From: a virus
IMG/VR virus record: IMGVR_UViG_3300017783_005237
Location: 1-24,822 of that record
Length of the DNA: 24,822 nt
Direction: 5' to 3' (one strand)
Under the pieces are notes generated by a model. It worked only from the letters and a program-made list of their open reading frames with translations. It ran no database searches and was not told where the DNA came from. Numbering within the stretch: position 1 is the first letter of the stretch; the number at the start of each line of letters is the position of its first letter. Below are positions 1-7,131 of the stretch, piece by piece. The translations under genes and the position numbers were made by a program.

Positions 1-318
1 TAAATCTACTGCAAAAGTTTCATGTTCCAAACTCTCTTCAAGTATTCTCAAAATAGAATGGTCATGTGATTCATCAATGGGTGCAATAATTTGACTAGGA
101 TGTCCGTCTAAGCCTGTAATAAGTTCTCCGGCTTGTAAGGCATGTGCTAGACTTTCGTTTGCTTGTTCCTGTAAGAATTGCACAATAGGTATCCTGTATG
201 GACCAGTAACCATTAGAGAACTGTGTGCGTATCTAACAACACCTGCCATCTCATATTCCACTATTGTATTAAGTATATCGCATACTTTACTTTCGTTTAA
301 CTCTTTCAATTCCATCAT
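1..318 (-). CDS. Ferritin/bacterioferritin-like protein, C-terminus cut off by window edge
   Basis: Reading the minus strand from ATG at 318 gives an open frame of 106 residues that runs off the window. It looks like a ferritin-like four-helix protein. Helix one carries an IVEYEMAG stretch whose Glu is in the position of a ferroxidase ligand. Helix two carries ANESLAHALQAGELITGLDG, with the Glu/His spacing of bacterioferritin-like proteins. A third helix has ILEESLEHE. Such proteins bind and oxidise Fe(II), or act as related di-iron proteins. It is the last visible gene of the operon that starts at 4926. Its ATG overlaps the stop of the gene before it (ATGA). A second in-frame ATG at 315 is 4 nt from a GGAG and may be the true start. 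Haem-binding residues cannot be judged. Family call fairly sure, exact function not. Confidence 0.75.
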   Translation of the reverse strand, partial: MMELKELNESKVCDILNTIVEYEMAGVVRYAHSSLMVTGPYRIPIVQFLQEQANESLAHALQAGELITGLDGHPSQIIAPIDESHDHSILRILEESLEHETFAVDL

Positions 319-1091
319 TCTCCGTTGTAGTATTCAAGACGTTCAATATCTTCTTCAGTGGTTTCTTCGCCATATTGTATCTCTATAATATGACATGGTT
401 TCTTACTTCTATTTACAATTTGATGCCACTCATTTGCTTTAACGTGGAAATTCTCATCTGTCTTTAAAGTAAACTCTATAAAATTATCTGGATTGCTGGC
501 ACTATACTTTATATCGCATTGACCTTTACTGCAAAACCATATTTCACTTCTCTTGAAGTGCCGTTGATAACTTATGCCTTTCCCTGGCTCTATTATCAAC
601 TCCTTTACACGAACTGCTTCATCATGAAACAAGTCACTAAACTCGCCCCAAACTCTTCGTGTTGTTGGGTATTGCCATTCCTTCAATATCCAACTGCTAC
701 TGTTTGATTTGTCTATGCCACCGACACCAAATTCAAACTCTATACCCTCGACTTCCATTTCTGGAATGTTATCTTTTGTTCTATCACCTCCGTTGCAAAA
801 GATAATTCTATCTGTTGTGTAAGCCTTCTTGGCTTGCTCAAGGGCCTTCTTAGCACTTCCGTCGTTATCATCGAAACCCCAAACATTGTCTACCATGTCT
901 AGTCTTTCTATAATTCCTGCCCTCTCTTCAAATGGCATAAAGGGCCTGCCTTTTTTTCTACTTAACCATGCATCACTGTTTAATGCAACAACTAATTTGT
1001 CGCCCAGTCTTTTTGCTGACTCTAAGTAACTTATATGTCCTGAATGTAGCGGGTCAAATCCCCCACTAACTATGACTACCGTGTTTGACAT
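315..1091 (-). CDS. Cytidylyltransferase-like nucleotidyltransferase fused to a C-terminal cupin
   Basis: The 258-aa product has two domains. Residues 1-135 are a Rossmann-type nucleotidyltransferase of the glycerol-3-phosphate cytidylyltransferase / heptose-phosphate adenylyltransferase superfamily. It starts VVIVSGGFDPLHSGH, with the HxGH motif at H16-H19, and has a Ser-rich nucleotide-binding segment (KSNSSSW) near residue 130. Residues about 145-250 are a cupin resembling the type II mannose-6-phosphate isomerase domain: GKGISYQRHFKRSEIWF carries the metal-ligand His/Glu pattern, and a second motif has NEWHQIVN. The pair suggests activation and processing of a sugar phosphate, for example for a nucleotide-sugar or surface glycan, but the substrate cannot be read. 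The start overlaps the bS21-like stop as TAATG, and the end overlaps the ferritin-like start, so translation is probably coupled. Confidence 0.85.
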   Translation of the reverse strand: MSNTVVIVSGGFDPLHSGHISYLESAKRLGDKLVVALNSDAWLSRKKGRPFMPFEERAGIIERLDMVDNVWGFDDNDGSAKKALEQAKKAYTTDRIIFCNGGDRTKDNIPEMEVEGIEFEFGVGGIDKSNSSSWILKEWQYPTTRRVWGEFSDLFHDEAVRVKELIIEPGKGISYQRHFKRSEIWFCSKGQCDIKYSASNPDNFIEFTLKTDENFHVKANEWHQIVNRSKKPCHIIEIQYGEETTEEDIERLEYYNGE

Positions 1092-1516
1092 TAATGACCA
1101 CGACTTCTCTGCATGGCGGCAATCTTATCATTGTAGTCTCTAACACGTCTAGATTTACGTTTGGATTTCATCCATTTTGTACCAGTGGGCATGTATTGTT
1201 TAAACTCGCCTCTTGCTTCGGCTTCTCTAACATACTTTTCCCATCTTTTCTTTGCCGCTTTCTTTTTTCTATTACGTTTTGCACTAGGCTTTTCATAATA
1301 TTGTTGCTTTGCTAATTCTTTTTGAAATTCTGCTTTTTCTAATCGTTTTTTCAAAACTCTTAACGCCTTATTTACATCGTTGTTTCTAACTTCGACAGCA
1401 CTATTAAATCTATCGAGATAATGTGTGTCTTTTTTAGGTTGTTCCTTTCTTTTATTTGAATTCCAACTTTGGGTAATTTTTTTACCCTGTTGTTTTCCAT
1501 ACTGTTTATTGCTCAA
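1091..1516 (-). CDS. rpsU: Phage-encoded ribosomal protein bS21 homologue, extended
   Basis: Residues about 38-95 match bS21 of the small ribosomal subunit. The stretch VEVRNNDVNKALRVLKKRLE is followed by QQYYEKPSAKRNRKKKAAKKR, which parallels the bacterial pattern REFYEKPTxxRxRxxxxAxKR. bS21 sits near the anti-Shine-Dalgarno helix of 16S rRNA and aids initiation. Phage bS21 homologues are known from marine phages and may swap into host ribosomes. This one has 141 residues against about 70 for host bS21: a basic N-terminal region of about 37 residues and a basic C-terminal tail of about 46 are added. The start is TTG at 1516, overlapping the clpX stop (TTGA), with AGAGGT five bases upstream. 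No ATG fits the conserved reading. It lies directly between clpX and the nucleotidyltransferase gene. Confidence 0.85.
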   Translation of the reverse strand: MSNKQYGKQQGKKITQSWNSNKRKEQPKKDTHYLDRFNSAVEVRNNDVNKALRVLKKRLEKAEFQKELAKQQYYEKPSAKRNRKKKAAKKRWEKYVREAEARGEFKQYMPTGTKWMKSKRKSRRVRDYNDKIAAMQRSRGH

Positions 1517-2781
1517 CTTTTACCTCTAATCTTTATTTTGTAATCATTATCTGATTCTTCATTACCGTTAGTATATATGAAAATAGGGTATGTGTCAACA
1601 TCTTTTGTAGGATATTTGTTAAACCTTATTGCTTTAACTCCATTTTCTTTGAGTTTGGGTGCTCTAAACATAACATTATGTAGACTATTTTCTACAATAG
1701 ATTTTAATCCTCTAGCACCAGTTTTTGTTTTACTTGCCATTTTGGCAATATCATTTATATACTCTTCGTTAAATTCTAATTCAATATCGTCAAACTCTAA
1801 TAGTTTTTTAACCTGTGGAAGAACACTTGCTTTGGATGATTTTAAAATTGATTTCATATCACTTTCAGTTAAAGGTTCTAAAGGAACAATGTTTGGCAGT
1901 CTTCCAACAAGTTCTGGTATTAGACCAAAACTTATTAAGTCATCATGTACTACTTTGTGTTGCCAATTATCTTTTTTAGTTGTGTCTTTGAGGGTCTTAT
2001 TGAACCCTATATTCTTTTTATTTGTTCTTGTATTAATTTGTTTTTCTAATCCAACAAATGCACCACTACATATGAATAGTACGTTAGTTGTATCAAATTC
2101 TACAAATTGATCCATACGTTTAGAACCATTTGAAGATACTTTAACAGTTGTACCTTCTATAAGTCTTAATAGTGCTTGTTGTACACCTTGCCCACTAATA
2201 TCCTTTGTGCCGGTGTTAGACTCGCCCTTACGAGCCTTTTTATCTATCTCATCTATGAATACTATACCTTTTTGTGCTACTTCTAAATTCCAATCACACA
2301 TATTAAGTAAACGTTCTAACATGCTTTCTACATCTTCTCCAACATATCCTGCTTCAGTTAATGTTGTAGCATCTGCAATAGCAAAAGGCACACTTAACTT
2401 TTCTGCAAGTGTTCTTGCTAATAGTGTTTTACCTGTTCCTGTATTACCTAAAATAATAATATTACTTTTTTCTATTTCAGTATCACTTTCATTATAAATT
2501 GTTTTGTAATGATTATATGCACAAACAGACAATATTTCTTTTGCATATTCTTGGCTGATTACATATTCATCTAGATGTGCTTTGATTTCTTCAGGCGTAG
2601 GAATATCCTCAAATAGTAAATCTTCTAAAGGATCTTCTTCGTTGATTATTTTGTGACTGATGCTAATACATTCATTACAGATGTATGAACTGGGACCAGC
2701 GATGAGTTTCTTTACTTCAGTTCGCTTTTTACCACAAAAACTACAGTTTAAATTTTGTTCGCTATCTTTATTACCGGGCAT
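1513..2781 (-). CDS. clpX: ClpX-type AAA+ unfoldase
   Basis: This 422-aa protein is nearly the length of E. coli ClpX (424). An N-terminal zinc-binding domain has C13, C16, C35 and C38. The AAA+ core has Walker A GNTGTGKT (K118), the GYVG pore loop (145-148), Walker B IVFIDEID (173-180), an arginine finger in LVGRLP, and sensor 2 in TGARGLKS. The IGF tripeptide that docks ClpX onto ClpP is present at 258-260, so the product should pair with host ClpP; no clpP is in the window. The RKH pore-2 loop, which helps choose substrates, reads SKRMDQF here, so specificity may differ. Start ATG at 2781 overlaps the previous stop (TAATG) and has GAGGAA upstream. The likely role is redirecting host proteolysis, or unfolding phage proteins; that role is inference. 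Confidence 0.95.
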   Translation of the reverse strand: MPGNKDSEQNLNCSFCGKKRTEVKKLIAGPSSYICNECISISHKIINEEDPLEDLLFEDIPTPEEIKAHLDEYVISQEYAKEILSVCAYNHYKTIYNESDTEIEKSNIIILGNTGTGKTLLARTLAEKLSVPFAIADATTLTEAGYVGEDVESMLERLLNMCDWNLEVAQKGIVFIDEIDKKARKGESNTGTKDISGQGVQQALLRLIEGTTVKVSSNGSKRMDQFVEFDTTNVLFICSGAFVGLEKQINTRTNKKNIGFNKTLKDTTKKDNWQHKVVHDDLISFGLIPELVGRLPNIVPLEPLTESDMKSILKSSKASVLPQVKKLLEFDDIELEFNEEYINDIAKMASKTKTGARGLKSIVENSLHNVMFRAPKLKENGVKAIRFNKYPTKDVDTYPIFIYTNGNEESDNDYKIKIRGKS

Positions 2782-3542
2782 TATTTCCTCGTAACATAGT
2801 TTGTATCAGTATCATCGTTATCAGTATCGTTTGGTAATGGAACAGCCCAAAACCCTCCTAACTGTTTATTTACATCTTCTTCACTTATTTGTTGCAACAT
2901 TGTGAGTATTTCATCTGTAGATAAATCATCTGCATTCATTTCACTATTTGCAATTAATGTTGCCGCAGTTCTAAGGTCTCCGGTATTTGGTAATTCAACT
3001 CTTACTGCTCTTCTAGGACCTTCAACAATCTTTTCTTTAATAGGTCGTTGTTCTAATTGGTTTTCTAATTCAGCAACTAACTTTGTAAGGCGTTCTATTT
3101 CCCTGTTATCTGTTCGTACAACAACTCTTTCTGGTCCTGGTATTACTTTGTGTACTTCTTTTTCAACCTCTTTAATTACTTCAACAGGAACTTCTTTGAC
3201 TATTTCTTTTTCTACTATTTTTTCTACAGGTACTTCGACTACTACCTCTTTGATAACTTCTTTTTCTATGATTCGTTCTGGTCCGGGGACTTCAACTTCA
3301 ACGATTCGTTCTGGTCCTGGGACTTCCTTTTCGATAGTGACCACTGTCTCTTTTTCGACCGGGATCTGTTTCTCAACTTCAACAATTTTCTCGATTTCAA
3401 CTTGCACTTCCTTAGGCTTCTCAGCCAGTTTCGTTTCTAAATCTTCTATCAAATCCAAAGCATCATCTAACATTACTAACGTGTTAGCATACTTTGTGTT
3501 TAAATTGTTTAGTGCTTCTTTAACTGTTATCTTTTTTGCCAT
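2781..3542 (-). CDS. Charged Val/Glu/Lys repeat coiled-coil protein with PGPER repeats
   Basis: The 253-aa product is not recognised as a known family. Residues about 15-130 alternate hydrophobic and charged residues (EKIVEVEKQIPVEKETV and similar), with two PGPERI repeats 11 residues apart and a third PGPERV copy further on. This suggests an extended coiled coil or beta-like stalk. A second predicted coil (about 148-166) and a neutral C-terminal domain with NTGDLRTAATLIANSEMNAD follow. No membrane segment or signal peptide is seen. The start lies 23 bp inside the end of the upstream membrane protein gene, whose C-terminus carries the same KEVIKEVPVEVIKEVE pattern, so the two products may bind each other or derive from one another. 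A structural or scaffold role is a guess. Confidence 0.7.
   Translation of the reverse strand: MAKKITVKEALNNLNTKYANTLVMLDDALDLIEDLETKLAEKPKEVQVEIEKIVEVEKQIPVEKETVVTIEKEVPGPERIVEVEVPGPERIIEKEVIKEVVVEVPVEKIVEKEIVKEVPVEVIKEVEKEVHKVIPGPERVVVRTDNREIERLTKLVAELENQLEQRPIKEKIVEGPRRAVRVELPNTGDLRTAATLIANSEMNADDLSTDEILTMLQQISEEDVNKQLGGFWAVPLPNDTDNDDTDTNYVTRK
3119..3330. repeat. Imperfect tandem repeats coding for PGPER units
   Basis: GATTCGTTCTGGTCC occurs at 3270-3284 and again at 3303-3317, a 33-bp period (11 codons). A diverged third copy with CTGGTCCTGG is at 3131-3140. The reading frame is kept, so the repeats set the protein's repeat number. Confidence 0.75.
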
Positions 3543-4926
3543 CTTTCTTTAGTTTCTTTGCAAGTCGTTTTTCTAATTCTTTAATAGCAGGTGGTGTACT
3601 TAAATCTATCTCTGCTTCTATTTCTTTCTCGACAACTTTTTCAACTTCAACTTCTTTGATGACCTCAACAGGCACTTCTTTAATAACTTCTTTTTCCACT
3701 ATTATAGGCGTAGGTTGTTTATAACCTGACATAACATCAGCGGCATCATCTACCGCACTTGGTGTACTTGGTTCTTTTATTGAACCATAATCTTTTTCTA
3801 ATACTTCTCTAATATCAGGACCTGTCTTTTCTAAGTTGATACCATAACGTAATAACGTTTGGTTCGCCGCGATAACTAGCATAACTGCTAGTGGATCAAA
3901 CACAAATACAAGCATAAGAATGAATACTTGTACTGCTTTATCCAATAAGTCTTCGCTATCTCCTCCAAAAAGTAATTGGGCTACATACTTAATTGGTCCT
4001 ACTTCTTTTTCTAATGTTCTTACAACACTCTCTGCATCATATTTTTCATCTTTAAGTGTTGCTATCTCTATATAGATATTATCTATTTGATTGTTATATT
4101 CTTCTATCTTTAATAGATTAGCATCTACTTGCTCTGTATTACTGCTTCTTAATCTATTAATCTCTGCATTAGCATTGTCAATTGTTTTTTGTGCTTGGGC
4201 TCTATAGCCATCTATGTTGTCTTGTTGTTTATCAATATCTTCTTTAATACTTACACGTTGATCCTTTTGAGATGCAAATAGGTCATTAGCCTGTGCAACA
4301 TAATCTATTTTTTCTGTAGTATCTCCTTGAAATAATCCACCTTCATCTGTTGTAATTACTTCAACACCTTTATTTCTTAGGTCATTTACTGCTTTGTCTA
4401 ATACACCTAGTTGGTCTCGTAGGCTTTGTATTTGTCCTTGTGCATATTCTATATCACCTTTTACTCTTTCCCATGCACCATCTCTAATTTCTTCTTGTTG
4501 TGCTATACTTTGACTTACATCAACTGTTCCGCCTATACCTAATATACGGTCTTCTATTGTTGCAATCTTATTTTCTTGTCTACCTATTTGTCCATCTATA
4601 CGTTCTACAATAGCAAAAGCATCTCCACTTTCACTTGCTTGATCCAAATGGGCTTTACTAAGATATCCAAAGATACCCATACTTGTAATAACCATTAAGA
4701 TAAAGACTGCTATAGAAAGATATGTTTTAAGTAATATAGAAGTTTCATGCCAGTATCTATAAAGCCAACTTGCAGTTAGTAGTTTGCCTACTTCTAATGT
4801 TCCAGCCATAATGGCAATGGGCATAGCGGCGGCACTGAAAATTGCCATAAGTCCAGCAATACTGAACCAGGCGGCAACTCCGGCAATGGCAAGAGCAGTC
4901 AATAATGTTAATATACCGAATAGCAT
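3520..4926 (-). CDS. Membrane protein with long coiled coil, marine-phage conserved type
   Basis: The 468-aa product has two or three hydrophobic segments at residues about 2-44 and another at 66-88. A long, mostly helical, charged region follows (about 100-310, with repeated heptad-like ERIDGQIGRQENKIATIEDR spacing), then a fourth membrane helix near 335-362. The tail is Val/Glu/Lys-rich (residues about 405-450) and ends in Lys. Proteins with this N-terminal layout occur in T4-like marine phages without known function. The start ATG has GATAAATA exactly 5 nt upstream and no Shine-Dalgarno sequence, so its late transcript is predicted to be leaderless. It is the first gene of the operon that reads through clpX. 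It could act at the inner membrane during lysis or assembly, but nothing decides this. Confidence 0.75.
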   Translation of the reverse strand: MLFGILTLLTALAIAGVAAWFSIAGLMAIFSAAAMPIAIMAGTLEVGKLLTASWLYRYWHETSILLKTYLSIAVFILMVITSMGIFGYLSKAHLDQASESGDAFAIVERIDGQIGRQENKIATIEDRILGIGGTVDVSQSIAQQEEIRDGAWERVKGDIEYAQGQIQSLRDQLGVLDKAVNDLRNKGVEVITTDEGGLFQGDTTEKIDYVAQANDLFASQKDQRVSIKEDIDKQQDNIDGYRAQAQKTIDNANAEINRLRSSNTEQVDANLLKIEEYNNQIDNIYIEIATLKDEKYDAESVVRTLEKEVGPIKYVAQLLFGGDSEDLLDKAVQVFILMLVFVFDPLAVMLVIAANQTLLRYGINLEKTGPDIREVLEKDYGSIKEPSTPSAVDDAADVMSGYKQPTPIIVEKEVIKEVPVEVIKEVEVEKVVEKEIEAEIDLSTPPAIKELEKRLAKKLKKDGKKDNS

Positions 4927-4931
4927 ATCAA

Positions 4932-4939
4932 TATTTATC
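4932..4939 (-). promoter_or_regulatory. T4-type late promoter box
   Basis: The minus strand reads GATAAATA, then TTGAT, then ATG (4926). It matches the T4 late box TATAAATA except for its first base. With T4 spacing, +1 falls on the A of the ATG. Confidence 0.65.
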
Positions 4940-4993
4940 GTATTTTCTTAAGGTTATAAACATTACTGAAATTATAAACTACCTATATAATAC

Positions 4994-5017
4994 AAAAAAA
5001 CCCCTAAGACGGGGTTT
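4994..5017 (-). terminator. Rho-independent terminator after queD
   Basis: On the minus strand AAACCCC, a 6-nt loop and GGGGTTT form a 7-bp stem, continued by a run of T residues (seven T in all). It lies 17 bases past the queD stop and separates the queD operon from the late operon that starts at 4926. Confidence 0.85.
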
Positions 5018-5033
5018 CAGTATGTTTTAGTGT

Positions 5034-5513
5034 TTATTCTGAGAAAGTTATTTTTTGATGGTCGTTACGTTCAACAGTAGCACTATTATGTTCATGTTCC
5101 CTAACAGTACATTCTTGTACCCAACATCTACCGTCAGTTAAATCATTAACTAAGTCTTGTGCATAGTCAAATACTTGTTCAGCAAAACGTTCACAACCAA
5201 CTGCTGGCACAAGTCTCATATCAATAAGATTTTTTTCTTGCAACATTTTAACTGTTTCTAACTCTGGATCATCTTCTGCAACTAGATATGTATGGTCAAA
5301 CATATATTTTAACCATTCTTTAAGTGGCTTTAGTCCACCAAAGTCTACAATCCAATTCCTGTCATCTAGTTCTCCACCAAATTTAAGTTCAAACTGTAAT
5401 GCATATCCATGTATTAAATTGCAATGGCTGTCTGCTCTCCATTGTCTAAATGCACAACTATGTCCAGTTGCATGTGAATAAGTTTTACCTGAATAAAATC
5501 TTTTGTTTACCAT
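5034..5513 (-). CDS. queD: QueD / 6-pyruvoyl-tetrahydropterin synthase family protein
   Basis: The 159-aa product matches the PTPS/QueD fold. In 7-deazaguanine synthesis QueD turns dihydroneopterin triphosphate into 6-carboxy-tetrahydropterin. Visible motifs are GHSCAFRQW near residue 18, C31-NLIHGYAL (catalytic Cys plus zinc His H35), WIVDFGGLKPLK, FDHTYL, and a late Glu in VREHEHNSATVE. The canonical second zinc His of LHGHxY is Tyr here (HGY, Y37), which may be a subfamily trait. Phages use this pathway for queuosine supply or for preQ0-type DNA modification. No queC, queE or folE is in the window, so the use is open. ATG at 5513 overlaps the stop of a 51-aa gene (TAATG), with an AGGAG-like site 12 bases upstream. 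Confidence 0.9.
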   Translation of the reverse strand: MVNKRFYSGKTYSHATGHSCAFRQWRADSHCNLIHGYALQFELKFGGELDDRNWIVDFGGLKPLKEWLKYMFDHTYLVAEDDPELETVKMLQEKNLIDMRLVPAVGCERFAEQVFDYAQDLVNDLTDGRCWVQECTVREHEHNSATVERNDHQKITFSE

Positions 5514-5668
5514 TATGTTGTGTCTCCTGTTTTACTGTCTTTTACTATTTCACCAAGTCTATAAGTTTTTATATTTTTATCTTGTAGTGTAAAAATAGAA
5601 CAAGCCACTATAGCCATAGCCAAAGGTGCAAATATTAATATGTATCCTTGTACTTCTTCTAAACCCAT
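5513..5668 (-). CDS. Small single-span membrane peptide, 51 aa
   Basis: A short frame fits exactly between its neighbours: its ATG (5668) overlaps the stop of the Sm-like gene as TAATG, and its TAA overlaps the queD ATG as TAATG. The product begins MGLEEVQGYILIFAPLAMAI and continues as a hydrophobic helix to about residue 27 (VACSIFTL). A charged tail follows (LQDKNIKTYRLGEIVKDSKT). The topology suggests an inner-membrane anchor with a cytoplasmic tail. No family is recognised. The exact coupling to both neighbours makes it very likely to be translated. Confidence 0.75.
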   Translation of the reverse strand: MGLEEVQGYILIFAPLAMAIVACSIFTLQDKNIKTYRLGEIVKDSKTGDTT

Positions 5669-5964
5669 TACAATGTTTCTATCTTGCTTGTTTGTTTTTG
5701 ATATCCTTTAGTAATCTCATCGTTAGTCTTATGCATACTTAAAATGTGCTCCATTTTAATCTCTACAGCACTTTCAGGATTTATAGTCATCATATATGGC
5801 ATAAGTCCAAAGCCTTCTGCACTTCTACCAACTATGAGGGGTTGTGATAATTCCACGAGATTGTCTTTATCTCGTCTATCTTTTTTTAGTCTTGCGATTA
5901 GTTCTTCACCAGTTGTAAGCCTACAACTAACTACTTCGCCTTCTTTAATAACTTCTATAAGCAT
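5668..5964 (-). CDS. Sm-like small conserved phage protein
   Basis: The 98-aa product begins MLIEVIKEGEVVSCRLTTGE and continues as strands and turns (ELIARLKKD, then LVELSQPLIVG, then LMPYMMTINPE, AVEIKMEHILSMHKT). This strand order, with a TGEEL turn and a late I/V-HI strand, resembles Sm/LSm folds such as Hfq. That is a pattern judgement, not a match. If true, it would bind RNA. It is the first gene of the queD operon. A sigma70-like promoter lies at 5987-6014, and AGGAT precedes the ATG. The predicted +1 near 5980 gives a leader of about 16 nt. Confidence 0.75.
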   Translation of the reverse strand: MLIEVIKEGEVVSCRLTTGEELIARLKKDRRDKDNLVELSQPLIVGRSAEGFGLMPYMMTINPESAVEIKMEHILSMHKTNDEITKGYQKQTSKIETL

Positions 5965-5986
5965 AATTCTATCCTGTAATATTTGT

Positions 5987-6014
5987 ATTATACAGAATAG
6001 TTATGAAAAGTCAA
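5987..6014 (-). promoter_or_regulatory. Sigma70-like promoter of the Sm-like/queD operon
   Basis: The minus strand shows TTGACT (6014-6009), a 16-nt spacer and TATAAT (5992-5987). The stop codon TGA of the upstream methyltransferase gene lies within the TTGACT box. Predicted +1 is near 5980. Confidence 0.75.
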
Positions 6015-6616
6015 GCAATTTTTACAACTATTTTGGACATTGTATTTCTAAATTCATTAGGCTCACTTAAAACATAGGATTGCTTGTATTCTTTACAAAA
6101 ATATTTTATTGCATTTTGCACATCTTCCATGAACCAATCATCTAAAACAATCACCGTACCATCTTTACAATATTGAAATACCCATTCTAAGTCTGCAACT
6201 TTTTGTTCGTAAGTATGTCCACCATCTATATAAATGTAATCTAATATTGGTAATTTTAGTTTAAGAGGTGTATGTCCGTTTATTAATTCTACTTGCGGGT
6301 AATCTGCAAAAAGTTTTTCGTTCTTTTCAAAAGTGTATGTATTAGGATTGCTTATTTTTGCAGTTGGTATGTCTAAGATATTTTCTTCAAATACATCAGG
6401 CAAACCTGCAGTGGATTGTAATTCTGAATAATTATCTACAGTAATAAGTTTTTTGGGATTTCCTACTTCAAGTAAATGTAATGCACTCTTACCACAGTAT
6501 GTTCCTATTTCCAAGCAAACAGAATCTTGAGACACATGTTCTTTAATAACATGTTCACAAAATGTTGCTTTTTCTAAAGATAAAGAACCAATAATATTCT
6601 TCCACGTTTTACGCAT
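6011..6616 (-). CDS. Class I SAM-dependent methyltransferase, Methyltransf_24/TylF-like
   Basis: The 201-aa product has a Rossmann methyltransferase layout. Motif I is VCLEIGTYCGKSALHLLE (residues about 33-50), followed by LITVDNYSE with the acidic residue at the end of strand 2. Next comes LDYIYIDGGHTYEQKVADLE, typical of the TylF/Methyltransf_24 group, and then GTVIVLDDWF. Members methylate sugars, small molecules or surface glycans; the substrate is not visible here. The ATG at 6616 has ATTAAATA 5 nt upstream and no Shine-Dalgarno sequence, so a leaderless late transcript is predicted. The gene lies 30 bp after the thermonuclease gene. Confidence 0.85.
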   Translation of the reverse strand: MRKTWKNIIGSLSLEKATFCEHVIKEHVSQDSVCLEIGTYCGKSALHLLEVGNPKKLITVDNYSELQSTAGLPDVFEENILDIPTAKISNPNTYTFEKNEKLFADYPQVELINGHTPLKLKLPILDYIYIDGGHTYEQKVADLEWVFQYCKDGTVIVLDDWFMEDVQNAIKYFCKEYKQSYVLSEPNEFRNTMSKIVVKIA

Positions 6617-6621
6617 AAGAA

Positions 6622-6629
6622 TATTTAAT
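6622..6629 (-). promoter_or_regulatory. Late promoter-like box, variant
   Basis: The minus strand reads ATTAAATA, TTCTT, then ATG (6616). Two bases differ from the T4 late box, but the 5-nt distance to the ATG equals that at 4926, 22004 and 22530. Confidence 0.45.
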
Positions 6630-6646
6630 TAGAACTTTTATTTAAG

Positions 6647-7105
6647 TTATACTATTCCGGCTTCTTCTAAAGTTACGTTTACCAAACCTTCTCTGATTAA
6701 CTTTTTACGGTTTGCCATATGCTTGTCTTGTATTTCTTCTTTACTGCCTCCGAAGTATGCAACTGCATGTCCTTCTTCAACTAATATATCAGTAACAAGT
6801 CTACCATCATCAGTAACAAAGTCACCTAGGATACGACCAAACTTGCCTCGCATGTCTTCGCCTTTTCTATTAATCTGTGTTTTGAGAATAGGACCTGAAC
6901 GACCACCAATAAGTTCTTTCAATCTAGCCTTACTTGCCAAACCGAATTTCTTTTCAACTTTGTCTCTTGTTCTACTTTCTGGTGTATCAATTCCCATGAT
7001 ACGCACTCTTTCACCTTTGATAATAATATCAAAACCTAAGTCGATGTCTACATCGACTGTGTCGCCATCAATTACTTTGATGACTTTACATCTGTACTCG
7101 TACAT
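6647..7105 (-). CDS. Thermonuclease (staphylococcal nuclease-like)
   Basis: The 152-aa product is an SNase-fold nuclease (Ca-dependent DNA/RNA endonuclease). Motif DGDTVDVDI holds the calcium Asp (D13, D15), RVRIMGIDTPES holds R35, D40 and E43, and KFGRILGDF holds the second catalytic Arg (R91). All key catalytic positions are present. No signal peptide is seen, so it probably acts in the cell, for example in host DNA breakdown or nucleotide scavenging. The ATG has AGGAG upstream, and a late box GATAAATA lies at 7132-7139, giving a leader of about 20 nt. Confidence 0.92.
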   Translation of the reverse strand: MYEYRCKVIKVIDGDTVDVDIDLGFDIIIKGERVRIMGIDTPESRTRDKVEKKFGLASKARLKELIGGRSGPILKTQINRKGEDMRGKFGRILGDFVTDDGRLVTDILVEEGHAVAYFGGSKEEIQDKHMANRKKLIREGLVNVTLEEAGIV

Positions 7106-7131
7106 AATTACTCCTGTGTTTCCTACAAGAG

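Noticed and set aside
1577-2110. Plus-strand open frame of 177 codons opposite clpX
   Set aside because: clpX is certain on the other strand; the mirrored product has no recognisable domain.
2902-3552. Long plus-strand open frame opposite the charged repeat gene
   Set aside because: It mirrors the repetitive minus-strand gene, is Ser/Thr-rich low complexity, and lacks a ribosome binding site.
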